Shown one piece after another: positions 1 through 11,895 of a stretch of DNA of 64,000 nt. A program made the translations under genes and the position numbers. This DNA is from Fratercula arctica (lineage: Eukaryota; Chordata; Aves; Charadriiformes; Alcidae), in the NCBI GenBank assembly GCA_947846985.1, contig CANTUZ010000005.1, positions 3,844,001 to 3,908,000 on the forward strand, in the 5' to 3' direction. The notes beneath the pieces are model-generated. The model was given only the letters and a program-made list of their open reading frames with translations, did no database searches and was not told the DNA's origin. Every line of letters starts with the position of its first letter. Position 1 is the first letter of the stretch.

Positions 1-2035
1 ATAACACTTGCTAGAGTGATAGGGGTGAACAGAGGCATAAACAATCGGAACAAGATGCAATTTTCTATCCTTGTTGCATTTTCTTCATGTAAACTTTAAT
101 GTGAAATACAAATCATAAATAATGTTAAATAAAAAGCATAAACCTCAACACTTTTAAGACCATTCTAGAGAATTGCTCCCCAAAAATGTAAACAATACTC
201 TCTGTAAACACCGGGCTGCTTCACTGGAACTTGTCGTGGGAGATTTCGCAGCATTTTACAAAAAGAGCGACGTATAGATATGAAAAGGTAAATGAGTCAC
301 GGGGGTTGCAGGCAGCTGGTGGCAGAACCAGCGGGAGACTCTAAATCTTTTCCTTTCTGCTGACGTGTCAGCTAAGGAACTACGTCCCACATTAACTGTG
401 AACTAGAAAGAAGATCCAAACTATTTTCCAAAAGGCAGCAACCTGTTAGCATCAAAGACTATTCATCACATAAGCTAAAGCTGGAAATGCTTTATCTATT
501 ATTTCAATAACTGCTGTCACAGGCAACCCCTGGTGCTTGGTTGAGAAAGGCAAACTTGCAACAGGCTTTGTGCTAAAGCTGGCAAAGGGGCTGTTAACAC
601 CATGACTAAGGCACTATCCGCCGTAAATTATTTATACACGGTACTTACTATAGTGCTTCTCGTTTTGCTGTCAAAGAAGGAATCTCTGTCAGACAAATCA
701 AATCTGTTGAAAGATTAGAAGGAAGCCCATTAGGATAAAAAAAAAAAAAAAAAAGCGCCAATAATTTCCTGCTCTTGTTGACCCCTTCGATATTTTCGTT
801 TCTCCTGGGGATCTCTCAGCTTAACATTAAAGAATGGCTTGTAGAAACCTCGTTAAAAAGAAAGTCTATTGCAACTCTCCTATGTTAAAGAGGCTGCTTA
901 TAGGTTTCACTGGGTTTATATATTTATAGGTTTTTCTGCAGAAAAGAGACTGCTGACGCTCATTAAGTTGAATTCCTGACCACTGCTGGCCTTGAATTTC
1001 TCCTAATAATCTTTACGTTTTGTCTGTACCTTAACCCCTGTGAGGCCACTCTTGCCTCCCTTATTCAGCAAAGACACAGGTGGTTTCACTGAAAAGAGCC
1101 ACCGCTGCAAAGAGGGTAAGGCACATCCACGCCTGAGCTAAGGAGCATCTTCTGGGCTTCCTCTGAGCCACCGGGCTCTGTCGTTGGAGGAACATCCTAC
1201 AGGCAATAAATATATAAATATATTTCCTACAAGTCCAAGAGCATGTCAAACGTCGCATGTGTTGACTGGCCCAACTAAAATACACAACTCCATCGGCGTT
1301 CTGCCTCCCTTTATTAAAAACTAAAAACCTTGTATGTACAGTGAAGAAATCCTGCCCTAGGACTGTTATTTGTTCCAGCTGGCACACAGATAAATACGGT
1401 CTTCAAAGCTTCTCCGCTGGGATGCTGGCCAAGGAAGAGCAGCGGCAAAGCAATCCAGGGCAATCGAAACTTTGGCTGGGCCCCACCTTCTGATTTTTTC
1501 CTACACCCACGTTTACAGCTATTCTTACTGATCTGAAATGGATGGCGAAGCCACCACGGACTTCACAGCACTTCCAAGGACAGGGGCTGGCTGGCAGTAC
1601 ACGTGTGAGCTGCCCCTACCAGATGAAATGATTCTGAAATTTATCAGCCCGCATCTCTGGCTACAAATTTTCCTGCGCATTTTATTTTACGCAGAAAAGA
1701 GACTATTGTAAACCACACGATAAATCGTGTTTGGCAGCCTAACAGTTGACGTGTGTAGTTATATAGATAGGTATTATATACCACAAGAGCAGCCCAGAGA
1801 TTTCACAGAGGGGCTCTACAAAGCCTCATTCCTCAACAGTGGGGGGGGGAACCCAAAAAAAAAAAAAAAAACAAAAAAAACCCAAAAAACCTAAATAAAA
1901 TTACTGCAAAATAGAAATATTCTTTCACTAACACAGCATTGGAGTTCGTTTTTCCCTTCACCTTTTTGTGCCTTAGCTGCTATCAGAAAGGCTGGACCCT
2001 GTTGACACGAACATTTACAGAAAGCTTTCACTTAC
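1..2035 (-). other. ANO1 intron 5, 3'-truncated by the window edge
   Basis: No ANO1 exon 6 coding was found here. It contains an A18 run at 737-754 and an A-rich stretch around 1855-1895. No other gene, RNA or recognisable mobile element was seen. Confidence 0.8.
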
Positions 2036-2187
2036 AGGTGCTGCTTCTCCCTGGAGAAGGGGTAGGAGAGGCGCTTCACTGTCTGAGGCTTGTGTTCTGC
2101 TACTTTTGGCTGGATGGGCTCTGTTATTTTTTGAATCACAGAGTTTATCTTTTTCAGAAGGCCGTGGGTCTGATTGATCTGATACAT
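2036..2187 (-). CDS. ANO1: ANO1 coding exon 5 (last ANO1 exon in the window)
   Basis: A 152-nt exon, acceptor TTTGCCCGCTCAG above 2187 and donor GTAAGT at 2035-2030, entering in phase 0 and leaving in phase 2. It encodes residues 222-271 plus two bases. The sequence starts MYQINQTHGLLKKINSVIQK, then ITEPIQPKVAEHKPQTVKRL and SYPFSREKQH, differing from human by a few conservative changes. SYPFSREK is a block shared by ANO1 and ANO2. The next exon should start with a G completing the Leu codon and continue with the FDLSDKD block; it is not found to the left, so it lies outside the window. Confidence 0.97.
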
Positions 2188-3730
2188 CTGAGCGGGCAAA
2201 GAGAAAAACAGTGAGACTTTATTGCTTTCTGCTAATCCAGAAGTGAGAGTGGACTGTAAGGAATAAACCATCAATTAAATAAATACATCACAACGAGCTA
2301 TCGAGGAGCGTAGCTTACCTTCTTGAAAACGTTCAGAAAGACACAGATGGATGGGAAAGTCAAGACAAGCAAGCAGAAGAAGCCTATTGTTTTTCCTCTG
2401 AGACAAAACATGACCCGTGATTCCAAATAATCAGGCTGGGATGTTCAGTGGTGATATTGTTGGCACCGACTCCCGAGACACCCGCTCCTCTGGCATTTAC
2501 TGTTTTCTTGGTGCAACGGGACAAAGAAACGAAGGAGCAACAGAGCCCCTGTGCAAGAGAACAGAAGTGGTCTCCTTTCCCAGGGGGCTTTCCTGGGAAT
2601 ATTGTGCAGGTTTCAGGAGATTCCCCTCTTCCGTATAAAGGAATCAAAATATCTTGAATGGTCTATTGCAGTTCTGTAGCTCTAAAAGCAGGAATGGTGT
2701 TAGCAGGGAACAAAAGAGGCTTCCCTGTCTGAGCCACAAAAACTATGTGCAGATCCAGGGCAAGGCTCCCACCGCAGGAAGATGCTGGAAATAAGGCTCT
2801 AGGGGTCTGAAGGTGTTCTCAGGCACATCGCTTCTCCTGGGCAATGCCTGCAGGCTTAAGCGGCCTTTTTCACACGAAAAACCCTCACAAAAGGCCCACC
2901 CTAACTTTTCTTTTGGGGCAAAGCAGCTTTAACCGCAGGATCGCAACAGACTTTTTTTATCTCATCGTGCTTCTGATTAAAATCGGTGGTAAGCGAGGCA
3001 ATAATGGGGATTAATATGAAATCCAAACCAAAAGTGTGGTTTCAGTGTTGTAATGAGTGACACTGGGCTTTGAGACTGTCTCTTGCTCCATTATAGACTT
3101 CCCTCCGCAGTCTGGGCCATGCACTTAGTATGTGTTTAAATATTAATCCATCTCTAAGCTATGCTCACTGAACAGGTAGCCATCTATCACGGATGATATA
3201 GAATTTAGCTCATGATGAAAACATACTGTCATTTCTTTAATGACATTTCAAATATTCTGAAAGGTAATTTATTTTGTGGTCGTGTAGTCCCAGTCCCTGC
3301 AAACGTGACTAGCGATGTATATGAACAGTCGCTAAGCCCAGCGAGACTACTGCACGCAAGTTGTTACTCAATTGTTAGCAGTCTAGCGTTTCGGGTGAGA
3401 AAACTCCTCCAAAACGCGCACACAAATTTCATCATCAATTGCAACCTCTTCTTTTAAAACACGCTGAGAGGATAAGGCATCGCATGAAGTCCCTCGCATC
3501 GCATACAGACAGCAGTAGCAGCAGGAATTCTTGATTTCCATTCCTCCTTCCATTTATTCTTTTTCTGCTGTCCCAAGCAAGCAAGTTTGTGACTCGTTTT
3601 CTGTACAGATTAATTAGCTGTTTTAAAAATGCTCGTGGAAAGAAAAGGCTACCTCTGTAAGGTGCTCAGAGATGAGCGTATGTTTAAACTATGCCTTTCC
3701 AGAGGGAAGAAAAAGAAGATCAGGACTCAC
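2188..3730 (-). other. ANO1 intron 4
   Basis: A 1543-bp intron with canonical GT-AG ends. No repeat family or additional exon recognised. Confidence 0.9.
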
Positions 3731-3829
3731 CTTTTTTGTGGGCATCTTGAGCTTAAGAAATTCTGCCTCTCGACACAATACATTCCACGGTGCATGTATT
3801 TTTACAAATCCAACCCCATGGATTTTAGT
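3731..3829 (-). CDS. ANO1: ANO1 coding exon 4
   Basis: A 99-nt exon (33 codons, phase 0 both sides), residues 189-221. The acceptor is a T-run ending in AAG just above 3829 (CTTTTTTTTAAG), and the donor is GTGAGT at 3730-3725. It translates to [20 protein letters not shown] followed by [13 protein letters not shown], apparently unchanged from human ANO1 as I know it. The exon is too short to stand out as an open frame; it was found by looking between exons 3 and 5 for the missing conserved block. The IHAPW motif is shared among anoctamins and belongs to the folded cytosolic N-terminal domain. Confidence 0.97.
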
Positions 3830-6050
3830 CTTAAAAAAAAGCAAGAGAAAAGGTTACCGATGAGAGGCAATTATTTTTCCCCTTGTGTTTCAGACATATT
3901 TAAGGAAGAGTCTACTACCGCCAACACGCTAAATCTCATTTGAGACATCTAGTTTCCAAGAACAGGACAATCGCTGAACCCCTCCCTGTGCTGAGCTGCT
4001 ATAAAATGTGCCTGCAAAATGCTATTGTCTTCCAGAACAATTACCACAAGGTTAAACAGATAAAAATTGTTTGGGAAATAAAAGCTAATGGCTACGGACA
4101 CAAATAGAGGGTAAGCCAGTTAAATGGGAAGCATAGGCATCCAGCCAAACGGTATGATTTCTTGAGCGCGTTGTAATGAATGAGAGCGTCCCTGCTGCCT
4201 CAGTATCTCGAAGGACCAGAACTGCAGTAAGAAAGAAGCAGCCTCAGACACAGATGTGAATTAAACATTAAAACACTACGCATTTTAATTAGGAAAAATG
4301 TTAGGAAGAATTCAACAGAACAAAAAAAAAAAAAAAAAAAAAGAAAAAAAAGAAGACAAATGTTAACGGTAATATTAGTGATTGCATGGATCCCAGCAGT
4401 TCTCCGAGCTCTGTTCCAGACGGCTGGACACGGGGGTTTGCTTCTGGCACTCCCACGTACACCCCTATTCATTTCCAGGGGAATTATCATCTCGAAGCCG
4501 TTGGACAAATGATGTGAAACTAGCAGGCATTCAGCAGACAGAAGAGAAAGAAATTTTAATGAACATTTCTAATCTTGCTGCTCTACAAACTTGGACAGTT
4601 TATTATAATTAGCTTTCACGCAGCAATATCCCGCACTGGCTTTCTAGAAATCGGTTACTCAGAGGACACAGGTAACTGCCAGCCTTCCCAAGCACCTTGG
4701 AATTTACTTCATTGAAGAGCGTTTAAGTGACTTAGTGAACATCATCTGCTTAAGAAACCTTTGCTCTTTTCTGCAATTAGGAAGGCCTCCAACGCAACTT
4801 CGTGACGTGCTTTTCAAGCCCAAACGATGGCAGGTTTTCCCCCCTGTGCTGGATATGGGAGCTGATGTGAATCCCTGCGGCTTGCTTTCATCTCTCTACA
4901 TTCCTCATCTGGTTTGGTTTCTCGGACTGAAAGAACAGGATTCTCCCTCTTTTACAGCGCCCTGGCTTGAACCCTGAGCCCTTCTGCATCATTTGAAATT
5001 GTATTACATGTCATAGGTGGGGACCTCCCATCTTGCAAAGGGTTTAAATATCTACGACTTGGCACAGGCAGGTTTCCAGTTTACTACAACAACTTGCAAG
5101 TTGGATGGAAAGCAAGTCTTATTTTCACCTGGGGGACAGAGAAACGAAAGGTTTTCTTGCATTATATCATGCAAAATATATACTTTTCACATATATATAC
5201 ACACACTATTATATACATGCCTGTAATTTGTGATTAATAGATGGCAGATTTATTTTTTTAACACTCTGATCACAGGTCTAGATGTTTAATCTCAACTTTT
5301 AGATCCCGTAAATAAAACCAGCATAAACGTTTACCCTCTCCCACAGGAATTTCAGGCACATTGGTTGCATCAGTTAATTGTAATAGCTTTCTTTGAAATT
5401 AATACGGCTGTGGCTATTTCTACTAATCGCATGCTGGCAGTACTTCACACACATCATTTTTTCATATAGTCTAATGGTCTTTTAATAGAATATACTGTTT
5501 TCAGAGTACAGGTGAAAGGCGTTACAGGCTGTACTGTTCATATCTAAGAATGGAAAGAGCAAACTGTAATACAGACTCACGTGCCCGAGCTAGAGCATGC
5601 ACCAGAACCTCCTGAACAGATTTAATTCTCCTGAAGTCTATGCTGAGCTCTAACCATGTCACTGTCTGCATCAGGTATTTTTCAGAACTGGAATTACCAG
5701 TGGATCCAAACCACAGCATAGTGTAAACCCACCAAGCTGGGATTAGCGTGGAGAGCAATCTAAGCCTCCCTTCTAGATACGGCAACGCATCAACAAGCTG
5801 TGTTGCAATAGTGGATGTGCCACGAGTCCCGGCCAAGAAAAGTAGGAAACTTCACCTCATTGGGGCATTAACAACACCGCGGCCCACTCCTGTGTGGTGG
5901 GTGAGGACGGTGCTGCCAGAGCTGAAATCAAATTCTGGAAGAGTTGAGCTTGTGTAACCTTGATCAGAGCCAGGTTCACAGGAACGGCTCAGCATCTCCC
6001 AGGATTCGACCACCACTTATACTCTTTAACTGTTTGAAATGGTTCCTTAC
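3830..6050 (-). other. ANO1 intron 3
   Basis: A 2221-bp intron with canonical ends. It carries an A21 run at 4322-4342 (poly-T on the gene strand) about 500 bp upstream of the exon 4 acceptor. No other gene seen. Confidence 0.9.
4322..4342. repeat. A21 homopolymer
   Basis: Uninterrupted A run in ANO1 intron 3, followed by further A-rich sequence to about 4360. Confidence 0.9.
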
Positions 6051-6377
6051 ATCCTCATCGCGTTCCAGTTCCAGACCAGCCTCCACAAGGTTCCCTTCAT
6101 ACTCCTCCCTGCGAAACCTCTTGTCGTCTTCGTGATAATCCACGTGAGGTTCACTTTCCCTCATTTCCAGCTGCACTGCCTTCCCAGGAAGCGGCTGGTC
6201 CTGCTTGGTGCTTCGGGCACTTGAATCATTGTGATGAACTCTCCTGGTGAGTGTCTTCCCTGCCGAGGACTTCTTGTAATGATAAACTAGGATGTAGTCA
6301 ACTTTTCTCTTGCCATCTCTGAAGTAGAGTCCATATTTGCAGTCAGCATCTGGATTTTTGGATAGGGAATTTAACAA
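6051..6377 (-). CDS. ANO1: ANO1 coding exon 3 (N-terminal cytosolic domain, dimerisation segment)
   Basis: A 327-nt exon (109 codons, phase 0 on both sides) between acceptor CTTCCAG (ending 6378) and donor GTAAGG (6050-6045). It encodes residues 80-188. It begins LLNSLSKNPDADCKYGLYF, continues with KRKVDYILVYHYKK, then a variable Ser/Gln-rich stretch, and ends with DYHEDDKRFRREEYEGNLVE and the following AGLELERDED. The last block corresponds to the segment known from TMEM16A work to mediate subunit dimerisation. The residue at the human Met117 position, which starts the short isoform lacking segment a, is Val158 here (GTG at 6143-6141). Another in-frame Met lies seven residues earlier (6164-6162). 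Identity to human ANO1 is high at both ends and low in the middle, the usual pattern for this exon. Confidence 0.97.
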
Positions 6378-9300
6378 CTGGAAGCAGGGAATGGGGGTGT
6401 GGAGAGAAGGTGAGAGGAGAAGAATAATGAGTACACACGCCAACACCAGACAGACCATATCCTTGTGTCAAGGACTCCTTCTTGCCTGGAGCACACAAAC
6501 AGCAAGCATACGGGAGGAGCCCCCCCATGCTACTTACTCAAAACAATTTTGCAAGTTAACACTTGCAATTTTACTGATAGACAGCTGGGATTTTATTGGG
6601 CCAGAAATGAATAGCTAAAATAACTGGGATTTAATCTAATTACCAGCACACTAGTTCATAAATCAGCTACTTGGTGGATTTGGTTTTCTCCTTTGGGGGT
6701 TAATCGCCACTAAGATCATCTGTCCTTTTCCACCCAAGACATCTGCGTTTCAATTCTGACAAACAGATTAATATCATGTGCAAACATTTCTCACTTCTCT
6801 TATCTATCGGTGCAAGTTTGATTCATCTGCGAAAGAGATCATCTTAGATACAGACTGAAGGGAGCCAGCTGGTCACGAAGCGCCGCCAAAAATGCAGATG
6901 GACCGTAGCCAGGGAAGTGGGTTTGTTGCTTACTGAGTTCATCACTTCCCCCCCCCTTATAAAACCTGTGTCGCTTTGCCATCTGATGGTGGCAAGGGCT
7001 TTACTCCTGCCTTGAATCAACACACTGCGAAGCGTTGCAAGATGCAAGAAATGCAAGACTTTAAGACACAATTCCATTTCCAAGCATTTCTATGAAAACT
7101 GCACAGGGCAACTGTAGAAACATAGAACAGTACTAACCATTATTCATTTCTACTTTCAATAATACTCTCACTTCTCATGCATAATTCATAATTCTACTCT
7201 TGGAAATGCACACACCATTAAAAAAAATGAGAATTCACTAGTAACTTGTGTTTGTTTTTACCAAAATACTAATCACAGGAGTGGCTTTTCAGGGCCCAGG
7301 GACGTTTTTTGGCTTTTAATTTTACAGACGAATGTAAAGCCTCCACGTAAGGAAAAGGACTTGAGCTCCAAATGACAGCAATTGACCACCAGTTGCAAAT
7401 CATTTTGGTCAAAAACCCATTTGGGATGTGTACACCTTCTGCTTGTTTCATACATAAAACCGTGAATGTAAGTTATTTGCGAATGGTTGTTTCTAAGACA
7501 ATCCGGTTTTTAAACCTCAGATGAAAAGAGCAGCCTCTGAGCTGACTGCACAGTATATCACGACTGATATAGCCAAAACTTTACCGAAACCCACTCAATT
7601 CTACACAAATTTGCATACTTCTCTGAACATTGCTTTGGGGAGGGAAGGTCCCCGCTACCACAACTATAAATCAATACGTTTCTCTTTAAGGGACAGTCTG
7701 TTCTTCCCTTTTTTTCTCAGAGAAGAAATTCCAGCAGCAAACCCCATTTTCCTGGGTTTGGAGGGAGGAGGAAGCCCACTGAAGAAGCAATCAGACAAGC
7801 GTAGTCAGATGAGCGCGGAGCGGCAACGCGCAGCGAGGAGGACTGGCAGACGGCGAGAAGCGCGAGATGCCGGGCAGGACGCGGAGCAGCCGCCCGCCCA
7901 GGTGGAAGCCCTGAATCTTCGTAGCTTTGCAAAGCCTGACTCCACCACGTCTGCCCAGGGCCAGCCTGCCTGCAGGTCCCCATCTCCTCAGTCCCTCGCA
8001 GCTTTGCTCCGTGCCCGCCTTTACTATCTGTTTCTCCTTTTCTTTCAGGATCCCATCTCTCTTTTCCATTTAACCTAAAACCTTTGCTCCAAATACATAA
8101 ATATATCATAAAATAATACAGCATTCGCTGCCACCACGTCCTGTTCCCTCTTCCCCCTGCTCCATGTCTGTCTTATTCAGCCACAACGTGGCACAGGCTG
8201 CTCATGTTTGTGCCCTATCTCAATAGTCCTCCTTAGCTCTTAAGCGTAACTACAATATAAAAGGCCGTTAATAACTATTACTTTCTGATTGCTTCATGAT
8301 TCATGGCATGCACCTGTGAATTCAAATTTTTTTCAAAGCAAGCTGACAGCCTGCTCGTCGCAGGCAACTCAGTCCTGCAAAGCTTTGCAGAAACAAAATA
8401 TTAAGAAATAGCAACTAACCGGATTTTCAGGATATAATACCTCTTCCAGGTAAATAGTTGATGTAAACAAGATACAGGAACACCGGGCTTTCTTTTAAGA
8501 TAACTAATTGTATTTAATTTTCATTTTAAAGATGTGTTGATCTTATTAATTCATTAAACATCGATTTCTGAAAAACTGGGCTGAACCGACAGATGTTCAG
8601 GTAAGCGGAGGGAGATAAAAACAGGCAAAAGACTCAGAGCCCAACCACTTCCCACCCTTGCTGGACTGACTTTATGAGGGACAGCAATTAGTTGCTCTGT
8701 TCTGGAACCTGGTAAGTAAAGGAGGGGGGCAGGACTGACGATGGCTCTCGAAGGTGAGAGCAGTGAGCGTGCCGGATGTTTCTAACTGCCCGGGGAGCTC
8801 GGGAGAGATCGGAACCTCCCAGCCACAGCTCCTCTTCTCCCGCAGCACCCCTTGGGTGGAGGCTGAGAAAAGCGGCACTGAAAATCCCGAGTTTCTCTGT
8901 TTCTTTGAGCCGCTGCCACTGGGACGGGGACAGGTCACACTGCGGAAACTGAGTGAGAGCTTCTTCCTATTTCTTTGAACTTCTCTGTTGAAAAACTGAC
9001 CCTTGTGAGGACTCTGACAATTCAGGAGAAGGTGCTGCACCGTGGATACTTAAACCCTCAATAAATTTATTAATACATGAGAATAGCTACGTCCCACCGT
9101 GAAAGGGGTGCAGGCAAAAGACTCAAAGAAGCCTCTTGGTCCTGTTTTAAAGAAAGAAATGGTGAGATTAGTACCACATTAGAATGGCACTAATCCTTTC
9201 TCACGGTGCTGCTACACTGCCATAGAGAGGGAGTTGTGCTGACTGAGACCGTGTAAGGCTCGTGCCCCTTTGGTTCAAATGAGACGCCGAAAAGACATTT

Positions 9301-9982
9301 CAGTTTTACCACAGCAGGAGGGATGTTTACACTCTGACAGAATTATTCCTCTGCTGTCCATCGTAATTAAGCACAAGCACAATGAATCAAGTATTTCTTT
9401 TCCTGGTACACCTTTCCCCAGCGAGACCTGTTACATAGCCCACTCCACCTCAATTCCTTCGCCTGAATAAACTCCTCTTTATGTGTTCATGACGTAACCA
9501 ATTCCTAATCCTGTTGGGTATTCACATTACTAACTTTCTTAAAAATTGGCGTTGAAGAATTTAACCAATTAATGACCCCGGAAATCTAACCTCCGTTGTG
9601 TTCTACAGAGTATTAGTTTACCACTGCATATGTTAACGATAGCTTTCACAAGAAATTTTAGATGTTTTTTCTGTTCTACTCTATATGGGCAAAGAGATTT
9701 GAAGGTTGCTACAGCCTTATTGCCAGATTATTACTCTGAGAATAGCCAACCCCTTTTTACGCTAAAGGTTAAATAAGGATCCCTGGCTTCCCTTCTTCAC
9801 ATCAAAAGAACAAGCCCCACTAAATTAGCACGTACTGTGCCTGGTGGCAATCCTCCTCAGCACTTCTGAAACAGAGAGGGAGAGGATTTCAGAGCATCCT
9901 GGGAATGGGGAGAATGAGACATAAGCAAAGGGGTAAAGCACAGTGTGCCAGTTATGACACATCGGGCAAGTCCTGTACTCAC
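6378..9982 (-). other. ANO1 intron 2, with an internal CpG-rich patch
   Basis: A 3605-bp intron with canonical ends. Most of it is ordinary, but about 7795-7915 is unusually rich in CpG (GCGCGG, GCGAGAAGCGCG, GCCGCCCGCCC) with long open frames on both strands. None of these translate to a recognisable protein. The patch may be an intragenic regulatory element or an alternative promoter. Confidence 0.9.
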
Positions 9983-10161
9983 TGTACTCTCGTGCTGGTC
10001 ATAGCCTATATCCTCAATAGCTCGGATGTTGATAATGTGAATCCCCTTCTCCTCAGCAGGTAGACAGGAGTATTTCTTGTTCACCCTCATTCCTGTCTCC
10101 TCTGGAGCCTCGTTGAGATCTTCTGGCAGAAAATCCACCCCATGAAACTCACTGTCTGCGT
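9983..10161 (-). CDS. ANO1: ANO1 coding exon 2 (contains the classical start Met)
   Basis: The acceptor is TTCCTTTTCTTTTCAG, just above 10161, and the donor is GTGAGT at 9982-9977. The 179-nt exon starts in phase 1 and ends in phase 0. It encodes residues 21-79 of the extended protein. Met44 (codon 10090-10088) begins MRVNKKYSCLPAEEKG, aligning with the accepted start of human ANO1 (MRVNEKYSTLPAEDRS), followed by the well-conserved IHIINIRAIEDIGY. The 23 residues before Met44 are acidic (ADSEFHGVDFLPEDLNEAP and so on) and remain open through to the acceptor, so both an exon-1 start and the internal Met44 start are possible. In the family this stretch is part of the cytosolic, alternatively used segment a. 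Confidence 0.96.
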
Positions 10162-11295
10162 CTGAAAAGAAAAGGAACAATTTCATTGAGACACTTTAAT
10201 CCCAACACTTGCTCCTCCCAGAGCCACCCAAGCTGAAACGTATCCTGTTCCTGCCTTCTTCTGCCAACAAGCCCTCGTGCAGGGCTCCCATCCCTTCTCC
10301 ATGCCTCCCTTCTCAGCTTTCCTGCAGTCCTCTACAGCCCTACCTAGGTCTCCTCCTCCAGAGGAGCGCTCAGGTAACTTCTTTTCGGCACTGCTGTCTC
10401 AGCATGTGCTTACTGTCTTATAGAATGATTAAGAGAAGGGAAAAAGGGGTGGGAAGAAAAATAGTCTCACAATTAGCTGGTGACAGTAGGTGCCGCGGTG
10501 TTTTCCCCTTTTCAGTAGGCATTTTCTCCTTCAATAAGCGCTCGTCCATGCTGAAAAATTCAGCAGTGAGTTTCCCCTCAAGTACCTACGTACTGCATAG
10601 GATATACTGAACCATTCTTTAAGCAGTCAGAGGTTTCCTCCCTCTCAACCTGCCAGACACCCGTACTGTTTCCACTTATTATTTAAGTATATAGATGCGC
10701 TAAAGGATTTCATGTAAAAATTTCACTACAGGCTGAGCAAACAGATAACTGATAAAATGCAAACTCGTGTTTGCACATGTACATTTATGCCAGCTATAGA
10801 AGGCAAAGTTTTCCAAGATGTGATTTGCTTTGACATTGAAGTAAAATACTGCAGTGTTATGCTCTTTTTTTTAAATCACACAGGGCCAGAATTTGCTTTT
10901 CTAAAGACTGAAGATAAAGCAAGAATTTTAGAATTTAGCCTTGAATGGATACTAAATTAAATCTCCCAAAAATAAACACACAACAAAAACACGCAGAGGA
11001 GCGTGCTTTAATAGCAGCTACATTACAACAGTCTGTCGCTGCAACTACTTCAACACTGTCTCTGGAGCAGATAGCAGCAGATAGCAGCAGAAATTGCAGA
11101 AATTAAGCCCATTAGGAAAAATACTTCCCTCCTACCTAGAGCTGCCACTAAGCTTATGATGAGGTGAGGACAGATACCACATTTTAATTAGCTATGTCTT
11201 AGCCTAAGAGCATGTTCCTCCTCTTCACCAAACTACCCATCTGGATTTGGTTGATGTTCAGGGATGATGTGGAAGGAAGAGACAGGGAAAAATCT

Positions 11296-11895
11296 CATTC
11301 CCCAACAAGTCCGCGGATGACGTGAAACTGAGGAGCATGGCTGATAAGCTGGAGGGTAAGGTTGCCATTTTGAGGGGTCTCAACAGGCTGGAAAAATGGG
11401 CTGAGAGCAGCCTCATGAAACTCAAGAAAGTCAAGCATGAAGTCCTACACTCGGACAGACCAGCCTCCAGCACAAGCACAAACTTGGGGTGGACCAGATA
11501 GAAAGTAGCTCTGCAGAAAAGGACCCAACGGTCCTGGTGGACAGGTTCAAAGGAGTGATTGTCTTGAGTGGTGAAGGATAGCTGCACACTGGACTCTGTT
11601 AGTAAGAAAGCAAAGCCAGTAGGTCTAGGGAAGCGGTTTTCACCTTTATTTGACGCTTGCCAGACCACAGCTAGAGTTCTGTGCCAAGTTTTGGCTCCCC
11701 AGCACAAGAAGGACATTGACAAACTTGAGCAACAAGGGTGATCACATGATGGGGAACGGGCCCAGTGAAGCTGTAAATCTCCATCCATCTCTGGAAGTGG
11801 TCAGAGCTTAACTACACATGGTGCCAAGCAATCTGACCCAACCTTAATGTTGGGAGGGCACCACATGAACCTGCAATCCAGGTTCTTCATGGTAA
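11296..11895 (+). mobile_element. Old, diverged CR1 LINE fragment (ORF2 3' part)
   Basis: Despite heavy decay, the order of CR1 landmarks is preserved on the plus strand: a GCGGATGACGTGAAACTG block, an AGGCTGGAAAAATGGGC block, CCTCATGAAACTCAAGAAAG, TCCTGGTGGACAGGTT and GTTTTGGCTCCCCAGCACAAG. These correspond to the last part of the CR1 reverse transcriptase ORF. It lies antisense to ANO1 within intron 1. Ends are approximate and the reading frame is broken in many places. Confidence 0.8.

Noticed and set aside
3629..3943. 104-codon plus-strand frame
   Set aside because: Antisense shadow over ANO1 exon 4, which is the real coding sequence here.
5976..6050. Continuation of the exon 3 frame past DED into VRNHFKQ
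   Set aside because: The GTAAGG donor at 6050-6045 ends the exon; the human protein continues with the exon 4 block TKIHGVGF instead.
7521..8078. 185-codon open frame on the plus strand in intron 2
   Set aside because: No recognisable domain; it crosses a CpG-rich patch that is open on both strands, the usual effect of composition. The patch itself is reported.
11258..11788. 176-codon open frame on the minus strand
   Set aside because: It runs antisense through a decayed CR1 fragment; the CR1 landmarks explain the sequence.
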